Of a stretch of 64,000 nt of DNA, positions 9,931-18,119 are shown piece by piece. The notes below the pieces were generated by a model, which saw only the letters and a program-made list of their open reading frames with translations, searched no databases and was not told where the DNA came from. Made by a program: the position numbers and the translations under genes. Source of the DNA: Rhodocyclaceae bacterium (GTDB lineage Bacteria; Pseudomonadota; Gammaproteobacteria; Burkholderiales; Usitatibacteraceae); contig JADCIX010000005.1 of assembly GCA_020247545.1 (NCBI GenBank), positions 1 to 64,000 on the forward strand. Reading direction: 5' to 3'. The number at the start of each line of letters is the position of its first letter. Position 1 is the stretch's first letter.

Positions 9931-10088
9931 GACCTCAGTGGGCAAAATTCATCCTAGCGTGGCAACAAGGAAAACGGGCTGCACCGACTGGGAGACATTC
10001 CAAGCCCGTACAACCCGATTTTAGCCCGGCAAACCGCCAATGCCGCTGCATGCGCAAAACGCCGACGCGGCTCGCCCTCGCGGCCTTC

Positions 10089-11909
10089 TTAAGCTGCCTC
10101 GCGGGACGCCTTTTTGCGCTCATGCTCCAGCAGGAAGCGTTTGCGGATCCGGATGGTCTTCGGCGTGATTTCCACCAACTCGTCATCTTCAATCATTTCG
10201 ATCGCGGATTCCAGCGTGATCTGGATCGGCGGAACCAGTGCCACAGCTTCATCGGTGCCAGAGGAGCGTACGTTGGTCAGCTGCTTACCCTTGATCGGGT
10301 TCACCACCAAATCGTTATCGCGACTATGAAGGCCGATCACCATACCTTCGTAGAGACGATCACCTGGCGAAACAATCATACGGCCGCGGTCTTGCAGTTT
10401 CCAAAGCGCGTATGCAACCGCATCACCTTTCTCAGCCGAGATCAAAACACCGTTGCGGCGACTGGCAATGTCGCCGCGTACCGGAGCATATTCGTCGAAC
10501 ACATTGCTCTTTAAGCCGGTGCCACGCGTCATGTTCATAAAATCGGTTTGGAAGCCGATCAAGCCACGGGCCGGAATGCGGTAATCGAGGCGTACACGTC
10601 CACGACCGTCCGGCACCATGTCAACGAGGTCGCCCTTACGCGCGCCGAGGGCTTCCATGACCACACCTTGATGGGTGTCTTCGACGTCGACGGTGAGCAT
10701 CTCAATCGGCTCGCACTTCACACCATCGATGTCACGATACACAACTGTCGGTTTACCTACCGCGAGCTCAAAACCTTCACGGCGCATGTTCTCCAACAAA
10801 ATCGTCAGGTGCAATTCACCACGGCCTGAGACACGAAACACGTCGGTATCTTCGGTCTCTTCGACTTTAAGTGCGACGTTAACCAACAACTCTTTGTCCA
10901 ATCGCTCGCGAATCTGGCGGCTGGTGACGAACTTACCTTCTTGCCCAGCAAGTGGTGATGAGTTCACCATAAAGTTCATCGTCAACGTTGGTTCATCCAC
11001 TCCCATTGTCGGCAATGCCTCTGGCTTTTCAAGGTCGGCAATGGTGCAACCGATGGCCAAATCTTCAATACCGGTAATCAAGACGATTTCGCCAGCTTCT
11101 GCGACTTCCAGCGGCACTTTGTTCAACCCCTGAAAACCCTGCACCTGGTTCACACGAACCTTCTTGCGGGTGCCGCTCTCGCCACCAACCATAAGCATCA
11201 CGTCCTGTGCGCCTTTGATTCTGCCGCGACGGACTCGGCCGATACCAATCCGGCCTACGTAGGTCGAATAATCCAACGCCGAAATTTGCAACTGCAACGG
11301 TTCATCAGGGTTGCCGACCGGCTCGGGAACGTACTTCAACACGGCCTCAAACAAGGCGCGCATGTCATTCGGCTTCCGCGCCAGATCCATCGTCGCCCAG
11401 CCGTTCAGGGCGGAAGCGTAGACAACCGGAAAATCCAATTGCGCTTCGGTGGCACCCAATTTATCCATCAAATCAAAGGTGTGGTTGACCACCCAATCCG
11501 GACGCGCACCGTCGCGGTCGATCTTATTGACCACCACAATCGGTTTCAAGCCCAGTGCCAGCGCCTTTTTGGTCACAAAGCGGGTTTGTGGCATCGGTCC
11601 TTCTACGGCATCCACCAGCAGCAACACGCCGTCAACCATCGACAAGACACGTTCGACCTCACCACCAAAATCCGCGTGTCCGGGGGTGTCAACAATGTTG
11701 ATGTGCACACCCTCAAAGTCGATCGCGGTGTTCTTCGCCAGGATCGTAATCCCGCGCTCTTTTTCGAGGTCGTTGGAGTCCATCACCCGTTCGGCAATGT
11801 GCTGGTGCGCAGCAAATGTACCGGCCTGATGAAGGAGCTTGTCGACGAGTGTGGTTTTGCCGTGGTCAACGTGGGCGATGATAGCGATGTTGCGTAGTGC
11901 GCGAGGCAT
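10089..11909 (-). CDS. typA: Ribosome-associated GTPase TypA/BipA
   Basis: Translational GTPase of 606 residues, normal length for BipA, which helps large-subunit assembly and growth under stress or cold. G1 AHVDHGKTTLVDKLL, switch region with ERGITILAKNTAI, G3 DTPGHADFGGEVER and G4 NKIDRDGARPDW are intact. Later come the EF-Tu-like domain 2, two EF-G-like domains, and the BipA-specific C-terminus (RGLIGFQTDFMNMTRG, VRSSGTDEA, RIRKRFL). The ATG at 11909 has AGGA seven bases upstream. A TAAAAT -10-like box lies at plus positions 11947-11952 but lacks a clear -35. Confidence 0.97.
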   Translation of the reverse strand: MPRALRNIAIIAHVDHGKTTLVDKLLHQAGTFAAHQHIAERVMDSNDLEKERGITILAKNTAIDFEGVHINIVDTPGHADFGGEVERVLSMVDGVLLLVDAVEGPMPQTRFVTKKALALGLKPIVVVNKIDRDGARPDWVVNHTFDLMDKLGATEAQLDFPVVYASALNGWATMDLARKPNDMRALFEAVLKYVPEPVGNPDEPLQLQISALDYSTYVGRIGIGRVRRGRIKGAQDVMLMVGGESGTRKKVRVNQVQGFQGLNKVPLEVAEAGEIVLITGIEDLAIGCTIADLEKPEALPTMGVDEPTLTMNFMVNSSPLAGQEGKFVTSRQIRERLDKELLVNVALKVEETEDTDVFRVSGRGELHLTILLENMRREGFELAVGKPTVVYRDIDGVKCEPIEMLTVDVEDTHQGVVMEALGARKGDLVDMVPDGRGRVRLDYRIPARGLIGFQTDFMNMTRGTGLKSNVFDEYAPVRGDIASRRNGVLISAEKGDAVAYALWKLQDRGRMIVSPGDRLYEGMVIGLHSRDNDLVVNPIKGKQLTNVRSSGTDEAVALVPPIQITLESAIEMIEDDELVEITPKTIRIRKRFLLEHERKKASREAA

Positions 11910-12072
11910 TTTGAAGTCCTGAGGTCCGGCGATTAGGTAATCTGCGATTTTAGCATTGTGCAGCGCAAAAAATCACGTTAAATCACAGGGTTACCGCATA
12001 AATATGACAAACGTAGGAGTGGTTTTGGTGCGGGCTCGGTCGTTGGCGGCCGAGGCCGGCAAGTTGCCAGCA

Positions 12073-12480
12073 TCACCCTTCGCGGTTTCGCATCCAATCG
12101 GCCGTGTTGGCGAAGGACGCGATCAGCCGTTCACGCATGGAAAGTTCGATGCCCACAACCTCCAACGCCTTTGCCATACAAGCCATCCATTGGTCACGCT
12201 CGGCTTCACCAATGGCAAACGGCAAGTGCCGTGCGCGCAACCGCGGGTGCCCAAATTCGCTAGTGTAGAGCGGCGGGCCGCCCAACCAGCCGGTCAAAAA
12301 CATATATAACTTATCGCGTGAGGCGGCGAGCGACGCAGGATGGAGCTTACGAATGCCGAAGAAATCAGGGTCTTCATCCATCTGGTCGTAAAAGGCATCG
12401 ACCAGACGCCGCACAGCGGCCTCACCACCCAGCAAAAGGTATGGGGATTGCCCTGGATCGGTGGGTTCTTCAATTGTCAT
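12073..12480 (-). CDS. Group II truncated haemoglobin
   Basis: A 135-residue truncated globin. YLLLGGEAAVRRLVDAFYDQM is the B-helix region with its tyrosine-containing start, FLTGWLGGPPLYTSEFGHPRLRARH contains the proximal F8 histidine in the usual GHPxLRxRH pattern (line broken here: GHPRLRARHLPF), and RDQWMACMAKAL is the G helix tryptophan motif typical of group II (trHbO). Members bind oxygen or nitric oxide; the exact role here is unknown. It is transcribed divergently from arnD with only 55 bp between start codons. Confidence 0.92.
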   Translation of the reverse strand: MTIEEPTDPGQSPYLLLGGEAAVRRLVDAFYDQMDEDPDFFGIRKLHPASLAASRDKLYMFLTGWLGGPPLYTSEFGHPRLRARHLPFAIGEAERDQWMACMAKALEVVGIELSMRERLIASFANTADWMRNREG

Positions 12481-12520
12481 GGATGAATTCTAGGCGAGAT
12501 TTTTGGCACAACGCGTCCTC

Positions 12521-12526
12521 TATAAT
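12521..12526 (+). promoter_or_regulatory. TATAAT -10 box immediately before arnD
   Basis: A perfect TATAAT ends nine bases before the arnD ATG. With the usual 6-8 nt to the start site, transcription would begin about two to three bases before the start codon. A T-rich stretch (ATTTTTGG) lies at -35 distance but is a poor match. No Shine-Dalgarno fits in the gap. Confidence 0.6.
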
Positions 12527-12535
12527 TTGTGTCAA

Positions 12536-13519
12536 ATGAAAAAAACTCTCGCACTCAAGGTCGACGTCGACACACTTAGAGGGACGCTGATTGGTGTCCC
12601 ACAGTTGCTAGCGCTGTTTCGGAAACACCAAGTCGGTGCGACGTTTTTGTTCAGCTTGGGACCGGACCACACCGGACGAGCAATCAAACGCGTTTTCCGC
12701 AAGGGTTTCTTTTCAAAGGTGAAAAGGACCTCGGTCATCTCGCATTACGGCTTCCCCACCCTGCTTTACGGCACCGCGCTGCCGGGCCCGGATATCGGCA
12801 AACGTTGTCCGGCCATCATGCGCCGCGCCAGGGATGAAGGATTCGAAGTGGGAATCCACTGCTGGGACCATGTACGCTGGCAAGACGGGGTACAAGCTGC
12901 ATCTGCCGATTGGACGCGTCGTGAGATGGAGCGCGCACAAAACCGTTTCTGCGATATCTTCAAAGAGCCATCGAAGACCCACGGTGCGGCGGGCTGGCAA
13001 ATGAATACCCACGCGCTACGTCTCACCCAATTGATGGGGTTTGAATACGCCTCGGATGGCCGCGCACCAGCGGGTCAAGGCGTACCGCACTATCCCGTAG
13101 TGAACGCCGAAATTATCGACTGTCCACAACTGCCGACCACGCTACCAACGTTCGACGAGTTAATCGGACTCAACGGCATAACCGAGACCAACGTGGCTGA
13201 TTCCTTACTGGCACTTACCGGGCCCAATGGCCAAAGCCTGCCGCCGGTGTCCGGGTTTGAGGTTGCCCCCCATGTCTTCACGATGCACGCCGAGCTGGAA
13301 GGTATGCGACTACTTCCAGCGCTGGAATCCCTGATTGCCGGCTGGAAAGAGCAGGGTTATGAACTGGTCGCCACCGAAACCATCGTCGCCCGATTAGCGC
13401 GCGAACATCTACCCTACTTCGTGGCTGAACAAGGCGAGGTACCGGGTCGATCAGGAACGCTGCTAATGCAGGGCAAATCATTTTTGCCCGCATTACCAAT
13501 ACTTGCAGAAGCCGCGTAG
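12536..13519 (+). CDS. arnD: ArnD-like 4-deoxy-4-formamido-L-arabinose-phosphoundecaprenol deformylase
   Basis: A 327-residue NodB-type polysaccharide deacetylase closely resembling ArnD, which deformylates undecaprenyl-linked formamido-arabinose for lipid A modification. It keeps the metal motif KVDVDTLRGT, VGIHCWDHVRWQ (His-x3-His), HGAAGWQMN, PVVNAEIIDCPQLPTTLPTFDELIG and VFTMHAELEGM, all in ArnD order. No arnA, arnB, arnC or arnT is nearby, so either they lie elsewhere or the substrate differs. The ATG at 12536 sits directly after the -10 box, suggesting a leaderless transcript; a longer in-frame start would lie inside the promoter. Confidence 0.88.
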   Translation: MKKTLALKVDVDTLRGTLIGVPQLLALFRKHQVGATFLFSLGPDHTGRAIKRVFRKGFFSKVKRTSVISHYGFPTLLYGTALPGPDIGKRCPAIMRRARDEGFEVGIHCWDHVRWQDGVQAASADWTRREMERAQNRFCDIFKEPSKTHGAAGWQMNTHALRLTQLMGFEYASDGRAPAGQGVPHYPVVNAEIIDCPQLPTTLPTFDELIGLNGITETNVADSLLALTGPNGQSLPPVSGFEVAPHVFTMHAELEGMRLLPALESLIAGWKEQGYELVATETIVARLAREHLPYFVAEQGEVPGRSGTLLMQGKSFLPALPILAEAA

Positions 13520-13635
13520 AGAGGTGACAGACGCCGCGTCGCATATTCGTCATCAACCTCGACCATACTGACCGTTTACCGTATCCGCGCGTTTTGCAGC
13601 ACTCCACTCATTAGGCAATCCCCGATAGGACAGAT

Positions 13636-14097
13636 ATGAATACAACCATTCCTGATTTTGAAGTCGCCGCCAGTGGCAATCAACGTTTCGCCTCAGCAGC
13701 TTTCAAGGGGCATCCGTACATTGTTTACTTTTACCCCAAGGACGACACCCCGGGCTGCACGGTGGAAGGAAGCCAGTTCCGCGACCTGCACGCGGAATTC
13801 AAGAAACTCGGCTATATGGTTTTTGGCGTATCGCGGGATAGTGTGGCGAGTCACGATAAATTTAAGGCGAAGATGAACTTCCCGTTTGATCTGCTCTCAG
13901 ACAAGGACGAGGTGATGTGTAAATTGTTTGACGTCATCAAAGAGAAAAACATGTATGGCAAGAAGGTCTTTGGTATTGAACGCTCCACCTTCATCATGGG
14001 ACGAAACGGCGAAATCGTCCGCGAGTGGCGCGGCGTGAAGGTGGAAGGGCATGCGGCCGAGGTTTTGGCCGCAGTCAAAAGTCTGGCCGTAGCGTAA
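13636..14097 (+). CDS. bcp: Peroxiredoxin of the Bcp/PrxQ type
   Basis: A 153-residue thiol peroxidase that reduces hydrogen and organic peroxides. The peroxidatic cysteine is Cys41 in YFYPKDDTPGCTVEG. The second cysteine that many Bcp proteins have five residues later is absent (TVEGSQF); the only other cysteine is Cys95. This points to a 1-Cys mechanism or a resolving partner. The remaining signature GVSRDSVASHDKF and STFIMGRNGEIVREWRGVKV is normal. AGGACAGAT directly before the ATG gives the ribosome site. It is followed by a strong terminator, so it is a single-gene unit or the end of arnD-bcp. Confidence 0.95.
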   Translation: MNTTIPDFEVAASGNQRFASAAFKGHPYIVYFYPKDDTPGCTVEGSQFRDLHAEFKKLGYMVFGVSRDSVASHDKFKAKMNFPFDLLSDKDEVMCKLFDVIKEKNMYGKKVFGIERSTFIMGRNGEIVREWRGVKVEGHAAEVLAAVKSLAVA

Positions 14098-14280
14098 GGT
14101 TGCGCAAGATTCACGCTTTAACATTCGCCAAAAACTTGTGATAGTCTGCCATTGAACGAGCCTAGCCAGCCCTCCACGTCAGACTCTCGCGGCAACAAGG
14201 CGAAGCAAAATGGCACCACCGAATAGCAGCAACTAGACACTGCACCTACTTGAACAGACGCATTTTTCCGGAAATTCCAG

Positions 14281-14323
14281 ACGCCCTTCTGAGCGAGACG
14301 CTCATGAGGGCGTTTTACTTTTG
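14281..14323 (+). terminator. Rho-independent terminator after bcp
   Basis: The hairpin pairs ACGCCCT with AGGGCGT and, after a TCT/ATG internal loop, GAGCG with CGCTC around an AGA loop. It runs into TTTTACTTTT. This is a strong intrinsic terminator for bcp. Confidence 0.85.
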
Positions 14324-14366
14324 TGGTCCTTCTGAGCGAGACGCTCATGAGGGCGTTTTACTTTTG
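14285..14366 (+). repeat. Tandem duplication of the terminator, 39-bp units
   Basis: Two identical 39-bp copies (14285-14323 and 14328-14366) beginning CCTTCTGAGCGAGACG and ending TTTTACTTTTG, with a period of 43 bp. In the second copy the bases preceding the repeat are TGGT rather than ACG, so the outer stem is mostly lost and only the inner GAGCG/CGCTC and CCT/AGG pairs remain. Confidence 0.95.
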
Positions 14367-14442
14367 AAGTCGCTGTTTTGATTGTTTTGTCCAGCTTCCT
14401 GAGTTTTCCTCGTTCTCGTCAAATCTGAGAAAGGCCCTCCTC

Positions 14443-15879
14443 TTGGCTCCCAAACCCGGTAATGCAAAACGCGCCTCCGTGGGCGCATCGGATAAAAACA
14501 CCAAGATCTTTGTACTCGATACCAACGTATTGATGCACGATCCGACTTCTCTCTTCCGCTTCGAAGAACACGACGTGTATCTGCCCATGATCACGTTAGA
14601 GGAACTCGACAACAATAAAAAAGGCATGACGGAAGTTGCTCGCAATGCGCGTCAAGCGTCGCGCTTTTTAGACGAGATCGTCACGGGACAAGAAGGTGAC
14701 ATCGATCAGGGCATCAGCCTCAAGGGGCGCGGCAATGGACTCGCTGCCGGGCGGATGTTGCTGCAAACGCGTCCCGTCTCAATCGAGTTTCCGACCGCAC
14801 TCCCAGATAGCGGTAAAGCGGATAACCAAATCATCGCAGTCGCACTTGACTTGCAGCACCATAACCCCAAGCGCAGCGTTGTGCTGGTGTCCAAGGACAT
14901 CAACATGCGCATCAAAGCGCGGGCCATCGGTGTGGCATCCGAGGATTACTTCAACGACAAGGTGCTTGAGGATACCGATCTCCTCTACACCGGCATGCGG
15001 GAACTGCCGAAGGATTTCTGGGATAAACACGGCAAAGACATGGAGTCCTGGCAGGAACAGGGACGCACGTCATACCGGATCAAGGGCCCGTTGGTCGGCT
15101 CGATGATCTTGAACGAGTTTGTATTTCAAGACGGCGACAAACCCTTCTACGCAATTGTCCATGCGGTGGAAGGAAAAACCTGTGTGCTGCGAACACTGAA
15201 GGACTACACCCACCAGAAAAACAATGTCTGGGGAATCGTCGCCCGTAACCGCGAACAGAACTTTGCACTCAACGTGTTGATGGATCCGGAAGTTGATTTT
15301 GTTACGCTGCTCGGCCAAGCGGGCACCGGCAAAACACTGATGACCCTCGCTGCAAGCTTGATGCAGACGCTGGAGTACAAAATCTACTCGGAAATCATCA
15401 TCACCCGTGTCACCGTTCCGGTCGGCGAGGATATCGGCTTCCTGCCGGGCACGGAGGAAGAGAAGATGAATCCGTGGATGGGCGCACTAGAGGACAATCT
15501 CGACGTGCTGAATGCCTCGGACGAGGACTCCGGCGATTGGGGTCGTGCGGCAACACGCGATCTCATTCGTAGCCGTATCAAGGTGAAGTCGCTCAACTTC
15601 ATGCGCGGTCGTACTTTCCTCAACAAATTCCTGATCATCGACGAAGCGCAGAACTTGACGCCGAAGCAGATGAAGACCTTAATCACCCGCGCCGGCCCTG
15701 GGACGAAGGTGGTTTGTTTGGGAAACATCGCGCAGATCGATACGCCATATCTGACTGAGGGCTCGTCCGGCCTCACGTATGTGGTCGATCGATTTAAGGG
15801 CTGGGTACATTCTGGCCACATCACGCTGCAACGAGGTGAACGTTCTCGCCTCGCTGATCACGCCGCCGAGGTGCTTTGA
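14443..15879 (+). CDS. PIN domain-PhoH ATPase fusion protein
   Basis: A 478-residue protein of the PhoH2/YlaK type. The N-terminal PIN nuclease domain opens with IFVLDTNVLMHDP and continues with MITLEELDNNKKG and NQIIAVALDLQ. The C-terminal PhoH domain has Walker A (GQAGTGKTLMTLAASLMQ, Lys near residue 296), PVGEDIGFLPGTEEEKM and Walker B (FLIIDEAQNLTPKQMKTL). In related proteins the two parts form an RNA helicase and ribonuclease. Translation appears to start at a TTG (14443) with GAGAAAGG upstream; there is no in-frame ATG before residue 32. A small exported-protein gene overlaps its stop. Confidence 0.93.
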   Translation: MAPKPGNAKRASVGASDKNTKIFVLDTNVLMHDPTSLFRFEEHDVYLPMITLEELDNNKKGMTEVARNARQASRFLDEIVTGQEGDIDQGISLKGRGNGLAAGRMLLQTRPVSIEFPTALPDSGKADNQIIAVALDLQHHNPKRSVVLVSKDINMRIKARAIGVASEDYFNDKVLEDTDLLYTGMRELPKDFWDKHGKDMESWQEQGRTSYRIKGPLVGSMILNEFVFQDGDKPFYAIVHAVEGKTCVLRTLKDYTHQKNNVWGIVARNREQNFALNVLMDPEVDFVTLLGQAGTGKTLMTLAASLMQTLEYKIYSEIIITRVTVPVGEDIGFLPGTEEEKMNPWMGALEDNLDVLNASDEDSGDWGRAATRDLIRSRIKVKSLNFMRGRTFLNKFLIIDEAQNLTPKQMKTLITRAGPGTKVVCLGNIAQIDTPYLTEGSSGLTYVVDRFKGWVHSGHITLQRGERSRLADHAAEVL

Positions 15880-16367
15880 GTACAGCGCGCCAACAGCCTT
15901 GCTTAGGGCGCATCGGTGTTGCTGCCGTATGCGCTTGGTTGTTGTTGACGCCGGTCGGATCGGCTGCGGCGGATTTACTCAAGCCGACTGATCTCGATTC
16001 GCCCGGCGCAATCGCATTGCGCAAATTATCGAAGGACGTGATCAACGCTCCGAAGCCCAAAAGGTTCTCGCTTGAAGCACAACGCGAACAAGAACGCTCA
16101 GCGGCATCCAATACCGAAGACATACTTGTGTTGGCTGACCGCGAGACAGATGATGTCATCAGCAAACGTGTCGGCATGGCGGCGTTTCGCGACCGCCTTG
16201 CACGGGAGCGGCCATCAACGCCTAAGGAAAAAGTCCAGCGCGCGCTATGTTTTATCGGCCTGTGTGCGGTTGAACCTGTTGAAAACACTGCGTTCACCCG
16301 GGCTGAACAAGGCACCGACAAGTCCTCGCTAGAACTCAGTAAGCAATTCCGCGGCACGCTGCAATAG
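15876..16367 (+). CDS. Exported protein of unknown function
   Basis: A 163-residue product I do not recognise. It has a clear signal peptide: basic start, hydrophobic core (IGVAAVCAWLLLTPVG) and a cut after SAAA near residue 32. The mature part is charged and hydrophilic, with two cysteines close together (ALCFIGLCAVEP) near residues 125-131 that could form a disulfide. The TTG start overlaps the stop of the PIN-PhoH gene by four bases (TTGA), implying coupled translation. A partnership with PhoH is not obvious because one acts in the cytoplasm and the other should be periplasmic. Confidence 0.75.
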   Translation: MSTARQQPCLGRIGVAAVCAWLLLTPVGSAAADLLKPTDLDSPGAIALRKLSKDVINAPKPKRFSLEAQREQERSAASNTEDILVLADRETDDVISKRVGMAAFRDRLARERPSTPKEKVQRALCFIGLCAVEPVENTAFTRAEQGTDKSSLELSKQFRGTLQ

Positions 16368-16532
16368 TTGTTGAAACTTTTGTTGATCCAAGGCACTCGC
16401 CGCGATCCCGCTATGCGTTAAGATGGTCGCGCATGATACGCACGCAAGACTAAGGACTCCGGGTAGCGCTAATTTAGGCGCGATCTAAAATAACAAAATG
16501 CTGTTTCCCGCCTCTACCGAGATTTGCTGCCG

Positions 16533-17831
16533 ATGAAAAAAGGTTTCTACACCATCATGGCGGCGCAGTTCTTTAGCTCGCTTGCTGATAACGCGCTATT
16601 TATTGCCGCCGTTGCACTCATTCAGTTGCTTGAAGGGCCGGCGTGGATGACGCCGATGGTCAAGTGGGGTTTCGCAGTTTCGTACGTGGTACTCGCCGCA
16701 TTTGTCGGTGCCTTTGCCGATTCAATGCCCAAAGGCAAGGTGATGTTTATCACCAACTCCGTCAAAATAGTCGGGTGTTTCGTCATCTTTTTCTATGACG
16801 CGATTCCGCTTCCCGGCAATACTGAGTTTTGGCTTGTGTTCTATGGCTATATGATCGTCGGTATCGGCGCTGCCATGTACTCTCCGGCAAAGTACGGAAT
16901 CCTCACCGAGTTGTTGCCGGCCGATCAATTGGTAAAGGGCAATGGCTGGATCGAAGGCTTAACCGTCGTGTCAATTATTCTCGGCACCGTACTCGGCGGC
17001 GCACTGATCAGCCCGAAAATCTCCGGGATGTTGTTGTCCATCGACATTCCGCACCTCGCATCAGGCGTCGATACCGCGCCGGAGGCAGCAATCTTGGTCA
17101 TCGCGGTGTTCTACGCCATCGCGGCAATCTTCAACCTAAATATTCCGGATACCGGCGCGCGTTATGCATCACAAGGCCGCAACCCGATCAAACTGATCAC
17201 CGATTTTTGGCACTGCGTTGATACCTTGTGGCGCGACAAACTCGGCCAGATCTCGCTAGCCGTGACAACACTCTTCTGGGGGGCCGGCGCAACACTGCAA
17301 CTGATCGTCCTCGAATGGGGCAAACAACAGTTGGGGCTGAGACTTGATCAAGCGTCCATCCTGATGGGCATCACAGCAGTCGGCACCGTGGTTGGCGCGG
17401 TGATTGCCGGCAAATTTATGACCCTCAAGACGGCACTCAAAGTATTGCCGTTTGGTGTGGCGATGGGGTTGTTCGTGATGGTGATGCCATTCACCTTCTC
17501 GAAGCCGGCGGTGTACACCGTGCTGATCTTAGTCGGCGGTTTGGGCGGTTTCTTTGTCGTACCGATGAATGCGCTACTGCAGCATCGCGGCCACGTGTTG
17601 CTATCGGCAGGCCACTCGATTGCCGTGCAAAACTTCAATGAGCAGCTCAATATCCTGCTGATGGTCGCGGCGTACTCGATGATGTTGTCATTCAACTGGC
17701 ATATCAACACCGTCATCGTCATTTTTGGCTCGGTGGTTGCGGTATTGATGGTCGCCATCATGTATTGGAACCGTGTAAACCACCAGCGCAACCCGGGGCT
17801 GGACGCCATCATCGGGATTGAAAAACACTAG
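16533..17831 (+). CDS. lplT: Lysophospholipid transporter LplT-like MFS protein
   Basis: A 432-residue major facilitator with about 12 membrane segments. The opening MKKGFYTIMAAQFFSSLADNALF, the AFADSMPKGKVMFITN loop and YGILTELLPADQLVKGN are hallmarks of LplT, which flips lysophospholipids into the cytoplasm for reacylation by Aas. No aas gene is adjacent, so the acyltransferase must be elsewhere. The ATG at 16533 is preferred over a TTG three codons earlier. Both lack a clear ribosome site. It converges on the oxidoreductase gene across a repeat-containing gap. Confidence 0.9.
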   Translation: MKKGFYTIMAAQFFSSLADNALFIAAVALIQLLEGPAWMTPMVKWGFAVSYVVLAAFVGAFADSMPKGKVMFITNSVKIVGCFVIFFYDAIPLPGNTEFWLVFYGYMIVGIGAAMYSPAKYGILTELLPADQLVKGNGWIEGLTVVSIILGTVLGGALISPKISGMLLSIDIPHLASGVDTAPEAAILVIAVFYAIAAIFNLNIPDTGARYASQGRNPIKLITDFWHCVDTLWRDKLGQISLAVTTLFWGAGATLQLIVLEWGKQQLGLRLDQASILMGITAVGTVVGAVIAGKFMTLKTALKVLPFGVAMGLFVMVMPFTFSKPAVYTVLILVGGLGGFFVVPMNALLQHRGHVLLSAGHSIAVQNFNEQLNILLMVAAYSMMLSFNWHINTVIVIFGSVVAVLMVAIMYWNRVNHQRNPGLDAIIGIEKH

Positions 17832-17941
17832 TATCGACGGGTATCTTCAAGGTTTTTTGCCCCGAGATGGCCGTCTTTATTGGTCTTTAGCCTGCACGCT
17901 AACGCCCTCCGCAAATTTGCGTGGCCCCACTAATTATTAGG

Positions 17942-18071
17942 CTGTCATTCCGAACGCACGTGAGGAATCTCATCCGGCGGATATACGAAATGCGGCTTCT
18001 TGCACCGTCGCAGCTAATCCAGCCGATGAGATTCCTCGTCGCGCAAAATGCGCGCTCTGTCGGAATGACAG
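17942..18071. repeat. Palindromic intergenic repeat (REP/MITE-like)
   Basis: The left arm CTGTCATTCCGAACG...TGAGGAATCTCATC is the reverse complement, with gaps, of the right arm GATGAGATTCCTC...CGGAATGACAG about 50 bp later. The outer 10 bp (CTGTCATTCC/GGAATGACAG) and inner 13 bp (GAGGAATCTCATC/GATGAGATTCCTC) pair. The right arm also contains a small GCGC hairpin (GCGCAAAATGCGC). It lies between two convergent genes. Similar TGTCATTCCGA...GAGGAATCT palindromes occur as dispersed repeats in many bacterial genomes. Confidence 0.85.
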
Positions 18072-18119
18072 TAGTGAGGAAGCATCCGTCAGTTTAGTTG
18101 CATACCCGACGCCATCCCC

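Larger units (their letters stand above)
14098..14442. other. Intergenic region upstream of phoH-like gene
   Basis: About 345 bp. It holds the terminator and its tandem copy described separately; the first 180 bp have no recognisable gene. A small RNA ending at the terminator is possible but not shown by the sequence. Confidence 0.5.

Noticed and set aside
9500-10024. 174-codon open frame antisense to rmuC
   Set aside because: Serine/cysteine/alanine-rich translation mirrors the coiled coil on the other strand; no independent signal.
14285-14366. Tandem repeat as a CRISPR remnant
   Set aside because: Only two units with a 4-bp interval and a T-tract inside each; it is a duplicated terminator.
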